A stretch of DNA of 64,000 nucleotides from positions 868,001-932,000 of the forward strand of contig JAIUPT010000042.1 in the NCBI GenBank assembly GCA_022315425.1, in the 5' to 3' direction. Position 1 is the stretch's first letter; each line of letters starts with the position of its first letter. Position numbers and translations under genes: made by a program. This DNA comes from Pseudevernia furfuracea. Lineage: Eukaryota > Ascomycota > Lecanoromycetes > Lecanorales > Parmeliaceae. This document shows positions 23,014-34,281 of the stretch, piece after piece. Below the pieces are notes generated by a model that saw nothing but the letters and a program-made list of their open reading frames with translations, did not search any database and was not told the DNA's origin.

Positions 23014-24819
23014 ATGGAGCTTTCTCATCCCGCTGAAAACCATGGTGAATTCTACCTATTCTCAGACCCTTTCAGGTCCACCTACGTCTGCTTCATCCTG
23101 ACTCTCCTCGCGCTCTCTTTCATAAAATTCTTTGGTGCTACAAGAGGGAAAGCTTTGCCAGGCGTGCCTATTGTTGGGTCAAAGTGGTGGTTTGAGCCGG
23201 TGTTCATTACAAAGTGTCGGTTTGCTACAAGTGGCTGGTCCATTGTCTATGAAGGATACACGAAGGTACGTCGTCTTGTGATCCCGATAGATGGTGCTGT
23301 ACCTAGAGCGCTAACTGTGCATTATACAGTTTAAAGACTCTCCATTTGCCATTGTACGACCAGAATCCATAGTCACAGTATTGCCGAAAAGATACGTCAA
23401 TGAGCTCCACAACATTCCGGACACAAAGCTTAATCCAATCCAAGCTATTGTCGGCGTAGGTCCCCCCCAATTTGAGCTGAATCATTCTTCGGATATTCTA
23501 ATCTCTCGATCCAGGATCTGATGGGCGAATACACAAACATTGACATCCTACTCGGAAGCCACTTAAGCCCTCGTGCTGTCCAGACTAAGTTGACGCCTAG
23601 ACTGGGCTCATTTGTGGGAGTAATTGAAGAGGAGCTGAACTTAGCCATGGATAGTGATTTTCCCTCTTGTAAAGGTGCGTCTCCAACGCGTCCCCGACGC
23701 TCAGCGCTTCTTGTATCTCAAAGAAGTTCCTGAAAATACCTTCGCAGATCAATGGGTGACAGTGGACCTGAATGATGTGATCCTGCGCATCGTATCTCGT
23801 ATCACGGCTCGGATCTTCGTTGGGTTCCCTCTGTGTCAGAACGAGGAATGGCTGTCTCTCAACACACTAATTGTAGAGGAGATATTTCGCACTGTGGTAG
23901 TAATGAGGCTTTTCCCGCCGTCCTTGCATCGCATCATCAGCATTTGTCTACCGTCGCGATGGAGGCTGCAAAAATGCATGCGACGTATTCATACTCTTCT
24001 TATTCCAGTAATCAACGAACGGCGGGAGGAGGAGGCAACAAAAGGCGAATCGTACGAAAAGCCAGCAGACGTGATCCAATGGATGATGGACCTTGCGAAT
24101 GAAAAGGAATCGCCACCTGAAAATCTTGCCACGAGATACGTCTACACTATCATTGGATCAATGCATACAGTGACGAGCGCGATCAAAGATACACTTTACG
24201 ATATCTGCGCACGACCAGAGTACTTGAAACCTTTGAGAGAAGAGCTTGAGCATGTTCTCAAGGAGGACGAAGGTTGGCAAAAAGCAACGGCTACAAAAAT
24301 GCGGAGACTGGACAGTTTTATGAAAGAGGTTCAGCGCCTCAATCCTCCAAGTGCTTGTGAGTGTGAATCAAAGTATTGGATGGAAAGATACACTAAAAAC
24401 ATTTACTCTTAGTGGGTCTGAAGAGGGTTGTCCGAGAGCCTATCGTTCTATCAGATGGTCTGGAGCTTCCAAAGGATACATATATTTGCGTGGTTACAAT
24501 TTCTCATTTGCAAGACGAGATCTCCCCTCCTGGCGACTTTGACGGATTTCGTTATTACAACAAACCCCAGGCCTCTGGTAACGATCATTATCAATACTCT
24601 TCCACAGACAGCGAGCACATCCATTTCGGTCATGGTAGATATGCTTGTCCGGGCAGATTTGTTGCTTCAACCGAGATGAAGATCATTCTATCCCGAATAC
24701 TACTCAATTACGATATGGAGTTCCCGAGTGGGCAGGGTCGACCAGGCAACATGACCGTACTTGAACTTAGCTTCCAGGATCCGGCTGGGAGGATCATGCT
24801 CAAACAGAGGAGAAAGTAG
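23014..24819 (+). CDS. Cytochrome P450, gibberellin/ent-kaurene oxidase-like
   Basis: Five exons: 23014-23265, 23330-23455, 23515-23674, 23748-24356, 24413-24819; introns of 64, 59, 73 and 56 bases; 517 residues. An N-terminal membrane anchor (about 26-44, YVCFILTLLALSFIKFF) is followed by a proline-containing hinge. P450 landmarks: the I-helix region RYVYTIIGSMHTVTSA, where the usual AGxDT is replaced by a His-Thr form; the K-helix ExxR in KEVQR; and the haem loop FGHGRYACPGRF with the ligand cysteine. The blocks RLVLRI-like (VILRIVSRITARIFVG), FKDSPFAIV and FDGFRYY resemble the CYP68/CYP503 group of fungal diterpenoid and gibberellin oxidases. It sits 737 bases upstream of a diterpene synthase gene in the same direction, so oxidation of that enzyme's product is likely. 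The exact subfamily and substrate are inferred. Confidence 0.88.
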
Positions 24820-25555
24820 CAACGAGAAATAGCGGAAACGTCCGGATGACTAAATGATTTCTCCGGGCAGAGGATTAGGACAGATTAAAGATCACACAAG
24901 CTCTAGGATCATCATGGGTAAGCGGACTTGGCTTCCCCGAAGTACCAATCGGAAAGTGATACTGCGCTGCCACACCAAGTGTTCTTGAAAAAAAAAGGGG
25001 GGGGGGACTGCACTAGGCCGTTGGGAGAGCTGGCGAACTTCGTATCTTACCACTCATTGAGAACGTTTTTCCATACCGTATTTTACCAATAATAGGATTT
25101 AAAGTCTGTTTGCGGACTTCGTGTATTTCATCTGTGCCTTTACTTCCAATTTATTGGCTCTGACCTTGCATAATGCAAAGCAAAAGGGTTGCACTCTATG
25201 CACAGCCAGCCCAACCCGCGTACCAAAAACGAAAGTCTCACATGTTGAACTATCTATCAGGATTGCCCAAAACTCCGCAAGCACTTAATTGGTCAACCGA
25301 ATGAGTTAGTCTCGGACCTGGCACCCCCACTTGAAGCATACTACTTGACAATGCAGTATCAAAATGGAGCTCGAAAGAGTATGCGCCTTGTCGCTCCTCC
25401 CGGCATCTGGGTAAAAACAGGCCCAGCATTTCTAGGTCCCTGGCTACCTCTAAATATTCCTAAGGACTTTTCCGTCTACCGATCGGACTCATCGCTCCGG
25501 TAACAGTATTAGTATAGTACTTCGTATCCAGTTTCCTGTCTACCGTGGACAAGAT
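24820..25555. promoter_or_regulatory. Spacer between P450 and diterpene synthase
   Basis: About 740 bases. It contains an A/G homopolymer junction near 24988-25005 and, 70 bases before the synthase ATG, the palindrome CCGATCGG (25479-25486). The synthase promoter must lie here. No coding sequence seen. Confidence 0.4.
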
Positions 25556-28500
25556 ATGATCTCAAACATGCCTTCAGACAGCTCGGAAATCCTGGACAGG
25601 AAGGCCAATGAGCTGCTATGTTGGATTGTCGAACGTCATGATCAATACCATGGTTTTGGAAGCATGGCCTGCGCGATTTACGACACTGCCTGGGTCTCAA
25701 TGGTATCTAAGAGGGTCGAAGGGGAATTGCAGTGGTTGTTTCCTGAGACCTTCCAGTATGTGCTTCGTTCGCAGGACGCTTCTGGTGGGTGGAATTTAGG
25801 CACATCCGGATCGAAAATAGACAGCATTCTTACTTCCATGGCCGCCTTGCTTGCATTACGGAAACATGCCTCGGCTCCTTGCCAGAATGATGGCGGTGGA
25901 GAAGATCTCCTAACGACGATGTATCGTGGAGCTGCTTTTGTCCAAACCCAGCTGCAAAGTTGGGACGTGGAGTCGACCGCTCACGTCGGCTTCGAGCTCC
26001 TAGTCCCCGCTCTCTTGGATAATCTCGAACAGGAAGGGCTCGTCTTCAATTTTGCGGGCCGAGAGATGTTGCTCGAGATCAAAGACAAGAAGATGGCAAG
26101 GTTTCAAACCGAGATGCTCTATAATGACAGCAATGTTACCACGGCACTGGTACACTCGCTTGAGGCGTTTGCCGGGAAAATCGATTTCGATAAAGTTGCT
26201 CATCACAAAGTTCACGGCAGTATGATGGGGTCACCAGCCTCGACAGCAGCATCTTTGATCTACTCATCTTCGTGGGACGATGAAGCCGAAGGATACCTTC
26301 GTAACGTGATCTCCGCAGGTCCTGGTAAAGGCAATGGTAGTGTTCCTAGCGCATTTCCATCTTCTTTGTTTGAAATATCATGGGTTGGTCGCCGTTAAGA
26401 CCCTCTACCTTTGGCAGTAAAAGTAATAAGACATTCTAGGTGATTAATACACTCTCTACCGGAAATTTTGACCTTGAAAAGCTGGGAAGGAAGCCCTTGC
26501 ACGTTTTGAGAGGTATTCTACATACTGCCTTTGAAAATGGCTCAGGGTTGATCGGTTTTGGTAAACCCCCTCCAAGGAAGGAGGAGAGGCTACCGCTTAC
26601 ACAATTCGAATCTAGCACCCTTTGTCGGAGCCGATGCAGATGATACTGCCAAAGGAATCATGGCTCTGGAACTGCTGGGAACGTTTGTTAGTGCTGAAGG
26701 GATGGTGAAAGAATACGAGGGAGACAAGTATTTCAAGACCTATCCCAATGAAAGACACTCGAGCTTTAGCACCAACTGCAACGTATTGATGGCTCTGCTA
26801 AATTCACCAAGACCAATGGAATTCAAAGCCCAGATCGAGAAGATTGTCCAATATCTTTGCAAGTCCTGGGAGGAGAGGGGTAAAGGGCTTCGAGACAAAT
26901 GGGTACAAGCATCAGCACCCTATCTTTCATTACACAAGTCTTTGGTTAGCTTACTGAACTATAGAATGTCTCTTCGCTCTATCCAATGATGCTCATGACT
27001 CAAGTCCTAACTCAGGTCCTCATCTACAAAGGCAATAGCAGAATTCATGCCAATGCTCAGGAACTCACAGAAGAGAGTATCATCAGAACACTTTGGGAAG
27101 CGTTGATCTGCACACTGCAGACCCAAAACGAAAACGGCTCTTGGGACAATGCTCGAGAGGTTACTGCGTATGCAGTATTGACCATCAATACCCTCATCCC
27201 ACTCCCTATAGCTGCTCCCTTCAGATGTCAGATAGACTCAGCAATAGCAGGTGCCCGACAATATCTTTGGCCACAGCTTGACAACAATAATCCCGAGTAT
27301 CTGTGGATCGAAAAAGTTACGTATGGAGCGTATACGTTGTCGCAAGCATACGTTCTAGCGGCACTGCACTGTTCTGCCGCAACTCACGACTTGACACATT
27401 TTCCCAGAAACGTCGGTGAAAACACAAAGCACGTCAGAATGGCGAAGCTTTACAGCAAAATGCCGCTGTTCTCGGAGACGGCAGAATGGCGTATCCAGGC
27501 ATGGCAAGCCCAGGCCAACTTTTTCTCATCGCGCATGAGACAGACTGGCATCACTGACTTTCCTCGCAAGGCAGCGGGTGACAACAAATACGTTGGCTTC
27601 ATTCCTTTCTCCTAGGTAGCAGGAAACAATCCGATTCAATCAGCCCCTCTTGGTTCGGGTATTCTACTGAACATGATGAAGCTGTCTTTGCTCATCTACC
27701 AAGTAGATGAGATCATGGAAGGTTCACTTGCATTGCAGCCCGAAAGCTACCTGGCTGAGCTGAAAGACGACATTAACAGACTTTTTGATGTGATCGAAAC
27801 AGAACGCGCAGAAAAACCAGACTCGTACGCAAATGGATCTGCTGTCCCATCAAGTAGTACAACAGAATCGGACGATAGCATGACCATGATCCCCAAAGGT
27901 ACCGAAGAGAACGACATTCGTGCCAATCGCCACCTCCAGTCAAAGGATCTGAGCGAGAATACCGCTGAAATCAATTCAATGTGTCCTGCAGAGATAACCG
28001 AAAGCCTAAGCCGCTTTGTCCGATTCGTCTTATTGCACCAAAAGGTTCAGAAAGCAAGCCAATATGAGAGGAGACAGCTTCGAATAAACCTTCAAGAATT
28101 TCTTCTGACGCATCTGATTCAAACCAAAGACAACCATCAGCTCTATGCAAAGCAAGACGACCCATCAAAGATAGACGCCTATGCATTAATGCGAGGCCCG
28201 TATTTCACCTGGGTTCGTAACACCGCTGCGAACCACACCGACGACCCCTTCGCTTTCTCTTTCCTTCTTTGTCTTCTTGAAAGAAGTGCAGACTGCTTCC
28301 CGACGTGCGAGACAAAGTTCATAGCCGATGACGTCTCCAGACATATGTCCACAATATACAGAATGTACAACGACTTCGACTCTATTGTACGAGATCGAAC
28401 AGAGAGAAACCTCAATAGCGTCGACTTTGCAGAGTTTCAAAAGAGACAACAAATCACCGATCAAGCTTTAAAGGACGTGCTCTCGCGAATAGCTGGGTAC

Positions 28501-28671
28501 GAGAGGAAATGTCTCAACATGACTTTGACGAAGTTGAAGAATGTTTATGATGATCGGGTGTACGAAGCGGTCAAGATCTTATGTAACGTGACGGATATGT
28601 ATGGGCAGATGTATGTTCTGAAAGATCTTACGCCTTATCTTGGGGAAGAAGTCAAAGCCCAACGGGGATAG
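25556..28671 (+). pseudogene. Bifunctional diterpene synthase (ent-CPS/KS type) with an in-frame stop
   Basis: Exons 25556-26383, 26440-26560, 26616-26902 and 26965-28671, introns of 56, 55 and 62 bases, 981 codons. The class II (copalyl diphosphate synthase) half is intact: IYDTAWV near the start, DASGGWNLGT, and the acid motif DxDD as GADADDTA (residues 323-326, right after intron 2). The class I (kaurene synthase-like) half has DEIME at 27706-27720 and an NDxxSxxxE-like motif, NDFDSIVRD, followed by ERNLNSVDF. However, codon 629 (27613-27615) is TAG in the block FIPFS-stop-VAGNN, where the family has tryptophan (FIPFTW-type). The next 351 codons are open and family-like. As read, only a 628-residue class II protein would form. 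Candidates are a recent nonsense mutation, stop readthrough, or a base-call error. Known family role: GGPP to ent-CPP to ent-kaurene-type diterpenes. Confidence 0.85.
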
Positions 28672-29641
28672 CCTTCCCGTAAACAGCGCAGTCCTGATCG
28701 CCAAGGACATGGAGAACGTATACATGATGAGTCTGTTGATAGAACATAGAACAGAATCCACATGTCTTTTGTGTCTGCGGGCGGGATACTTCTGAGACAT
28801 CGGAGACAGTACCAAGTAATGCTCGAGGAGCCAACTTCAAATGGCATTCATTGCAGCATTGCTGTTTATGGTAAAAAAAAGTTGGAAAAGGAGGGGTACT
28901 CGTAGAGGTGCGTAAAATGGCTACGGCCGATCCGTTTCTAGCTGCCTTTCCACGTACCTACGAGTAGAGTATCCTCTACTGGAACTCCATGAGGTCGAAA
29001 GTCGCTCGGGAAGGTGAATCAGCTTGACGCATACTTTATGGCTAAGCATGCTGCATATATTGGGTGCTAATCATCACGAAGCCTCGTATTTTTCAGTGGG
29101 TATTTTGCTGTATACAGTCTATGCACAACATAATGCACTTCTGACCTCGGCCGAACCTTTTCCGAACCCGGCCGAGCTGGGACCCGAGGATGGAGGATAT
29201 AAGATGGTCCCATCCCAAGAACTGCACAGCTTCTATTACTCACTTCCAGCCGCTTACTGACATCTGTGCGTATGTACTATTTATTACTCTATTACTTTAG
29301 TACTCTATTACTCACATTATTAGATTTGGTCTACTGTAGCCTCGGAATTAAAAGAATTTTGCTGATTCGCTGAGTCGCTCTCACTCGCTTCTACTTTGTA
29401 CCGAAACACCGAGCCCCCCCTGTATTAGAGATCCGTCTTCCAAATTCCAACCTTTTCAAGCGTACAACGCCCTACATTACAAGTATATAACCTTCTCTGA
29501 CTTCAGCTCGGCCAGGGTTAGACGTCTCATCTACAAAACATATAATACCTAGCGCCTTCACTCTCTACTCGCACCTTACCCTTTACTTCCATCAGATACA
29601 TTGAACTATCTTCGGAATACTGCAATCTCCTCCTTACCACA
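28672..29641. promoter_or_regulatory. Promoter region of the MFS gene
   Basis: About 970 bases. Notable sites: CGGCCGATCCG at 28924-28934 (a CGG-N5-CCG inverted pair identical to 22683-22693), and an inverted repeat CTCGGCCG (29146-29153) / CGGCCGAG (29169-29176) enclosing the direct repeat CCGAAC. Such CGG/CCG palindromes are the usual targets of fungal Zn2Cys6 regulators. Their use here is inferred. Confidence 0.4.
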
Positions 29642-31195
29642 ATGCCCGAATCCCTTACCGACACTGGCCATGATTCGGAAACGTCTGTAGAAGCCTTGGA
29701 AAAGAACCTTGACCAGCAGTTGAAGGATGTTTCTGACGCAGGGTTTGAAGATGCAGAGAAGGCCGAAAAGCCACCACCAAGTCCCTGGATGGATCCCAAG
29801 TCTTTCCCAGAAGGTGGTACAAAAGCATGGCTCACCATTGCTGGCTCCTCTGCTTGCCTCTTCGTATCCTTTGGCTGGGTCAATTGTGTCGGGGTCTTCC
29901 AGCAATACTATCAGACACATCAGCTCAAAGACTACACTGCATCTGACATCTCCTGGATTCCCGCCTTACAAAGTAAGTCATCCTCGTCATATCATCCATC
30001 TGTCTGACCGCCATAGTTTTCTTCATGCTGTTTGGCGGAACATTCGTCGGCAGAATCTTCGATGATTACGGGCCCCGTTACCTCTTACTTGTCGGCAGCT
30101 TTCTTCATGTCTTCGGCTTGATGATGACGAGCATTTCAACAAAGTACTATCAGATCCTACTCAGCCAAGCCATCTGCTCCCCTATCGGAGCATCGATGGT
30201 CTTCTATCCCGCATTTACATGTGTGAGTTCCAACTGTGATTGATCGATTCGTTTGTCGCTCAAATTCTCTAGTCATCAACGTGGTTCTTTGAGAAGCGAG
30301 GCGCTGCTCTTGGCCTAGTGGTAGCTGGATCTTCACTAGGCGGCGTCATCTTCCCCATAATGATCATTCATCTAATTCCAGAGGTCGGCTTCGGGTGGGC
30401 GATGCGTATCTGTGCGTTCCTGATACTAGCACTGCTCATCTTCGCAAATCTAACCGTGCGCTCTCGAATTCCCCCGACAAAACGCCCATTCAGCCTAATG
30501 GCTTTCATCCGTCCTCTGAAGGTGCCGAGTTTCGCGCTTTTGACCACGGCTGTCTTCTTCTTCTATTGTCAGTTAAGCTTGCTTGAACTCCTTACAGCAG
30601 CTAATAATCATAGGGGGTATGTTCATACCCTTCACGTTCATCGTTGTGGAAGCGCAATCGCACGGCATGTCCCTGCGCCTTGCCAACTATCTCGTCCCGA
30701 TTCTGAATGGCGCAAGGTCAGTGCTCCCCCATTCAGTGAGCATGCGCTGTCAGCTAATTGTACCCCAGTATAATTGGACGTACTGTTCCTAATGCTATTG
30801 CCGATAAGGTCGGCCGGTTCAATGTCATGATTGTTATGAGCATTTTCACGACCGTTCTCATTCTTGCATTATGGCTGCCTGCAACTGGTAACGCCGCACT
30901 TATCGTCTTTGCCGCACTTATCGGTATCGCTACAGGTGCAGGTATTGGCCTCACTCCGGCGCTCTGCGCACAAGTTTCGCCCATTCAGGAAATCGGCGTC
31001 CGTTCGGGCACGGTCTACTCGATTGCAGCTTTTGCAGCATTGACTGGCTCACCAATTGGAGGTCAGATTATCGGTGATACCCACGGCTCGTTCCGATACG
31101 CTATAGTCTTCGGGGGCGTAAGCTGTGCCATTGGCTCGGCCCTTTTTATTGTAACGAGGATTACACTTGCTGGCGTTAAAATGACGAAGATTTGA
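29642..31195 (+). CDS. MFS transporter, monocarboxylate (SLC16-like) type
   Basis: Five exons: 29642-29972, 30017-30222, 30273-30567, 30614-30716, 30769-31195; introns of 44, 50, 46 and 52 bases; 453 residues. An acidic cytosolic N-terminus (about 70 residues) ends in FPEGGTKAWLTIAGS, the typical entry of fungal monocarboxylate-like permeases. About 12 hydrophobic segments follow. Conserved pieces include the loop FVGRIFDDYGPRYLLLVGSF after TM2, SSTWFFEKRGAALG, and the second-half loop IGRTVPNAIADKVGRFN. It probably exports or imports an organic acid or a small metabolite. Being collinear with the P450 and diterpene synthase, it is a good candidate for the cluster's exporter, though such permeases are numerous and the link is positional only. 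Confidence 0.85.
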
Positions 31196-31969
31196 GCCGA
31201 CTCTCTACGAAGAGATTCATCCGATAACGGGACGTGTTCACGAAAGAAGTTGAAGGAGCCCCAATATGCGTTGGCTTGCTTAAACGGCTACGGCTACAAT
31301 TACATGGAGAGAAGGGACTGCATGAGAGGGGCAAGGAGCTATCTTATCAGGACCAGGAAGGCGAGAGTATGGGCACATGACGTTCATACAGCAGCGACAG
31401 GGTGTATGATAGGGATGCATGGTAGGGCTGATCGATCAAAGGCTGAGTTGACAGATTGTAATACAATTTCTTCGGTGCGTTTTCTGGATCATGTACACCA
31501 GGAGAGAGAGGTACGCTTCAAAATCATGTTGCTGTAATAGTACTCAACTCAATAAGACATGCATCTATGATCCCTTCACACCGTACTTGATCATGCATCA
31601 CAATCTAGTACTCTGCACAATTATTAGCATGTGTAAGTATTACGTTTAATAGCTGATATTTTGTTCTTAGCATCAGCCAAGAGGCCTCAGTGTTAAAGCA
31701 GCGTTAATAGTCAATACGCAACCTTGCACGGGAGGATTCTAAATTAATGTACGGAGTTAGATTTAGATTTATATGCAGGGACCAGCCCTACAGGGCGAGA
31801 ACTTTTTAGGCCTTGGCAACAATTGACTTCCTTCAATGGAAACGTCATGATGGGAGATTTGGGGAGTTCACGGAGTTATTGGGTGCATCGTCTGTCAACC
31901 CAATACATAATCGACAACTCCGACTGATATACGCACCCACTTGACAGCTACCAAACAACCCTGCCAAAT
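31196..31969. other. Intergenic, AT-rich
   Basis: About 770 bases between the MFS gene and COQ10. AT-rich in 31540-31800, then abruptly GC-rich at the COQ10 start. No gene, repeat or RNA seen. Confidence 0.45.
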
Positions 31970-32827
31970 ATGAAAGCCCCGCCCAGACTTCTGCTCCTCC
32001 GCCAATCCCCCGCCCTCCACCCGCAACCGGCATCCCTCCTCTCCAAGACACACCCAGCCCCCACCGCCCCGGCCAAACCCTCAAGGCCAGCCCGAACATT
32101 CGTCTCCAACCCCCTCACGCCCCTCCAGACCCTCACCGCCTCCCGCATCCTCCCCTACCACGCCCGGCCCCTGTACAACCTCATCGCGGACATCGCCGCC
32201 TACCCCGACTTCATCCCCTACTGCACCGCGAGCAGCATCACCTCCCTCTCCGGCCCGGACCCCACCCACGGGCAGGTCTGGCCCCGCACCGCCGACCTCC
32301 GCATCGGCTACGGGCCCTACGACGAACTCTTCCGCAGCGCCGTCTACTGCCTGCCCCACACCGTCCTGGAAGCCGTGGCCGGGGACGCGGCGCCGACGAT
32401 CCCGCCGAGCCAACTGGCCCACTACCACCGCGACGGGGACCCGGGAGGATCCGTCGACGCGGAGAAGTCGGCGGGGAACCGGGCCATCTTCACAAGCTTG
32501 CTGACGCGGTGGACGTTCCGGGAGTTCCCGTTCAAGCCGGCGCCGCCGGACGGCCGGACGCCGCAGGAAGGGAGCGTTGCGAGCGCGCCGAGCAGCCCGC
32601 GGACGGAGGTCGGGTTGGTGCTCGAGGTGCGCTTCGCCAGCGCCGTGTACAGCGCGTTGAGTCAGGCGGCGGCGCCCAAGGTGGCCGGGTTGATGATCGA
32701 GGCGTTTGAGAAGAGGGCCGCTGCGGTGCTGGGGCGGGGCCATGGGCCGGAGAGCCGGGCCGAGGCGGATGCTTCGAAGAGGAGCGCTATGGAGGGGGTT
32801 ACGAGGGGGAAGAGTCACATCATGTAA
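31970..32827 (+). CDS. COQ10: Coenzyme Q-binding protein COQ10 (START/polyketide-cyclase fold)
   Basis: Single exon, 285 residues. The first 45 residues are basic and lack acids (mitochondrial presequence). The domain begins LTASRILPYHARPLYNLIADIAAYPDFIPYC, the characteristic COQ10 opening, and continues with ADLRIGYGPYDELFRSAV. A G/S/P-rich insertion sits near residues 145-165, then the RWTFREFPF and VRFASAVYSAL blocks and the C-terminal helix MIEAFEKRAAAVLG. Known role: binds ubiquinone and supports its use in the respiratory chain. The coding sequence is strikingly GC-rich, with G or C at most third positions, unlike its neighbours, and is longer than yeast Coq10 because of the presequence and insertion. 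Confidence 0.9.
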   Translation: MKAPPRLLLLRQSPALHPQPASLLSKTHPAPTAPAKPSRPARTFVSNPLTPLQTLTASRILPYHARPLYNLIADIAAYPDFIPYCTASSITSLSGPDPTHGQVWPRTADLRIGYGPYDELFRSAVYCLPHTVLEAVAGDAAPTIPPSQLAHYHRDGDPGGSVDAEKSAGNRAIFTSLLTRWTFREFPFKPAPPDGRTPQEGSVASAPSSPRTEVGLVLEVRFASAVYSALSQAAAPKVAGLMIEAFEKRAAAVLGRGHGPESRAEADASKRSAMEGVTRGKSHIM

Positions 32828-33084
32828 GAGGGATGAAAGGGATGTGGGAAAGCGGCATTGCCTCGGCGAACTTGGAAACTGAGAAGGTATCAAGTGTCTA
32901 CAGTCATGGGAGTCTTGGGGAAAGGCGTGGACATTGAAAAGACCTGCGTCCAGCATTCGTGAATCAAGTACAGATCTGTTACCCTCTGATGGCGCGGCCT
33001 CGGGACGAAAATATGAACTCCTTTCAAAACCATGCATTCCATTCGATCGAAGGGATATACTGTTGAAGGCAAATCATGAACGCT

Positions 33085-34281
33085 CTAAAAATGCGGCAGC
33101 AGCTGCGACCACTGTACGACCTCGAAGCAACCAGGGGGAAGAAGACGTAGACTGATCACAATTTCGACAAGGACGATGAGACGCGCAGACATATATAGAA
33201 ATCCTGGTATGAAGAATAAGAGGTTACTAGGCCACCGTAGCTTATACCCGCCGAGGGTTGTGAGAGCCGATGTGGTGTAGCCGTCCACAACGATACTAAC
33301 GGCCTCGGCCAAACATCCGATCCCCAGAATGATACCCATAGAGATGCACGTCCACCGCCACATCATTTGCTCTTGTCTAGTGGGGAAATCGAAGTTCCAC
33401 CCAATCAGGTGGAGGAGAGAAAAACTCGCGGTTGGAAGAGCGACGATGAGAATGATTCGCAGGTTATGCAGTCGGGAGTCGCGGTCGTTTGGGATCCGTG
33501 GAAGCGGACGTTCTTGGACACCCCAAAAGCTAGCAAAGGGCAGCTGGCTTGAAGTGTAGAGGTTCGGTTCAATGAAATCGAAGGGTGTGTCCTGGAATGG
33601 AGCTCCGGCCATGTCTCCTGCCCGCACAAGGATTTCGGCGATGCTGAATTCAATCTTTACATTCGTGGGTGTCTCGACGTTGAGGGGCTTGTTGAACCAA
33701 AATAATAGCGCCGCTCCAGTACAGGTAATGAGAGCTACCGTAGACAGTTCCAGGAGTGTGACCGAGAGGTGCTGGATCCCCCGAGCTATGACTTGTGCCA
33801 CAAGCCAGGCGGCCTGGAAGCCTGCGACTGTTTTCGCGAACATGTCTGCTTTGCTCTTGTCCCAGATCTCTTTCTTGGTGATTTCTGGCACTGATAGATA
33901 GCGTTGCTGGACAAGGTAATGGACCTGCTTTGCAGTGATGGGGAACGACGTGCAGTCTGGCGAATGGAGCAAAAAGCCTCCCATGTCGGCATAGAATGCG
34001 TGTATCATCGTCCAGTTTTGGTAGCCCAAGGAATGCATATCGGCAACGGACCTTTGGGCTGAAGCCCATTGGCCACACGCGAAAAGCATGACGAGCTCGG
34101 GCGACAGGAGTGCGAACATGAGCCACCTTGCCCGTCGAAGGAACAAAGTCCAGAAATTATCAGTCTTGGCCGGAACATTGAGGTGCAACATAACCCAACA
34201 ACATATAGCCAGAGTTGTGATGCAGCCCCAGATTATATCGATGGTCCCACGCTGATTCGGCGAATCCACCCAGCCTCGCAT
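33085..34281 (-). CDS. Fungal multi-pass membrane protein of unknown function
   Basis: Single exon, 398 residues. It opens with GWVDSPNQRGTIDIIWGCI and WVMLHLNVP, a block I recognise from a widespread family of uncharacterised filamentous-fungal membrane proteins. About seven hydrophobic segments are visible (roughly residues 15-35, 53-72, 155-170, 178-198, 272-292, 308-330 and 350-375), separated by a hydrophilic middle part with FDFIEPNLYTSSQLPFASFWG. No catalytic motif is seen. No in-frame ATG exists upstream before a stop, so 34281 is taken as the start; an extra 5' exon with a signal peptide is possible. Function unknown. Confidence 0.75.
   Translation of the reverse strand: MRGWVDSPNQRGTIDIIWGCITTLAICCWVMLHLNVPAKTDNFWTLFLRRARWLMFALLSPELVMLFACGQWASAQRSVADMHSLGYQNWTMIHAFYADMGGFLLHSPDCTSFPITAKQVHYLVQQRYLSVPEITKKEIWDKSKADMFAKTVAGFQAAWLVAQVIARGIQHLSVTLLELSTVALITCTGAALLFWFNKPLNVETPTNVKIEFSIAEILVRAGDMAGAPFQDTPFDFIEPNLYTSSQLPFASFWGVQERPLPRIPNDRDSRLHNLRIILIVALPTASFSLLHLIGWNFDFPTRQEQMMWRWTCISMGIILGIGCLAEAVSIVVDGYTTSALTTLGGYKLRWPSNLLFFIPGFLYMSARLIVLVEIVISLRLLPPGCFEVVQWSQLLPHF

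Noticed and set aside
27592..27615. A tiny intron removing the TAG in the diterpene synthase
   Set aside because: The only in-phase GT...TAG segment is 24 bases, too short for a fungal intron, and it would delete the conserved VGFIPFS block.
32081..33037. A 318-codon minus-strand open frame opposite COQ10
   Set aside because: It is an artefact of the very GC-rich COQ10 coding strand. Its composition (runs of R, G, A, P) is not protein-like and COQ10 is clearly the real gene.
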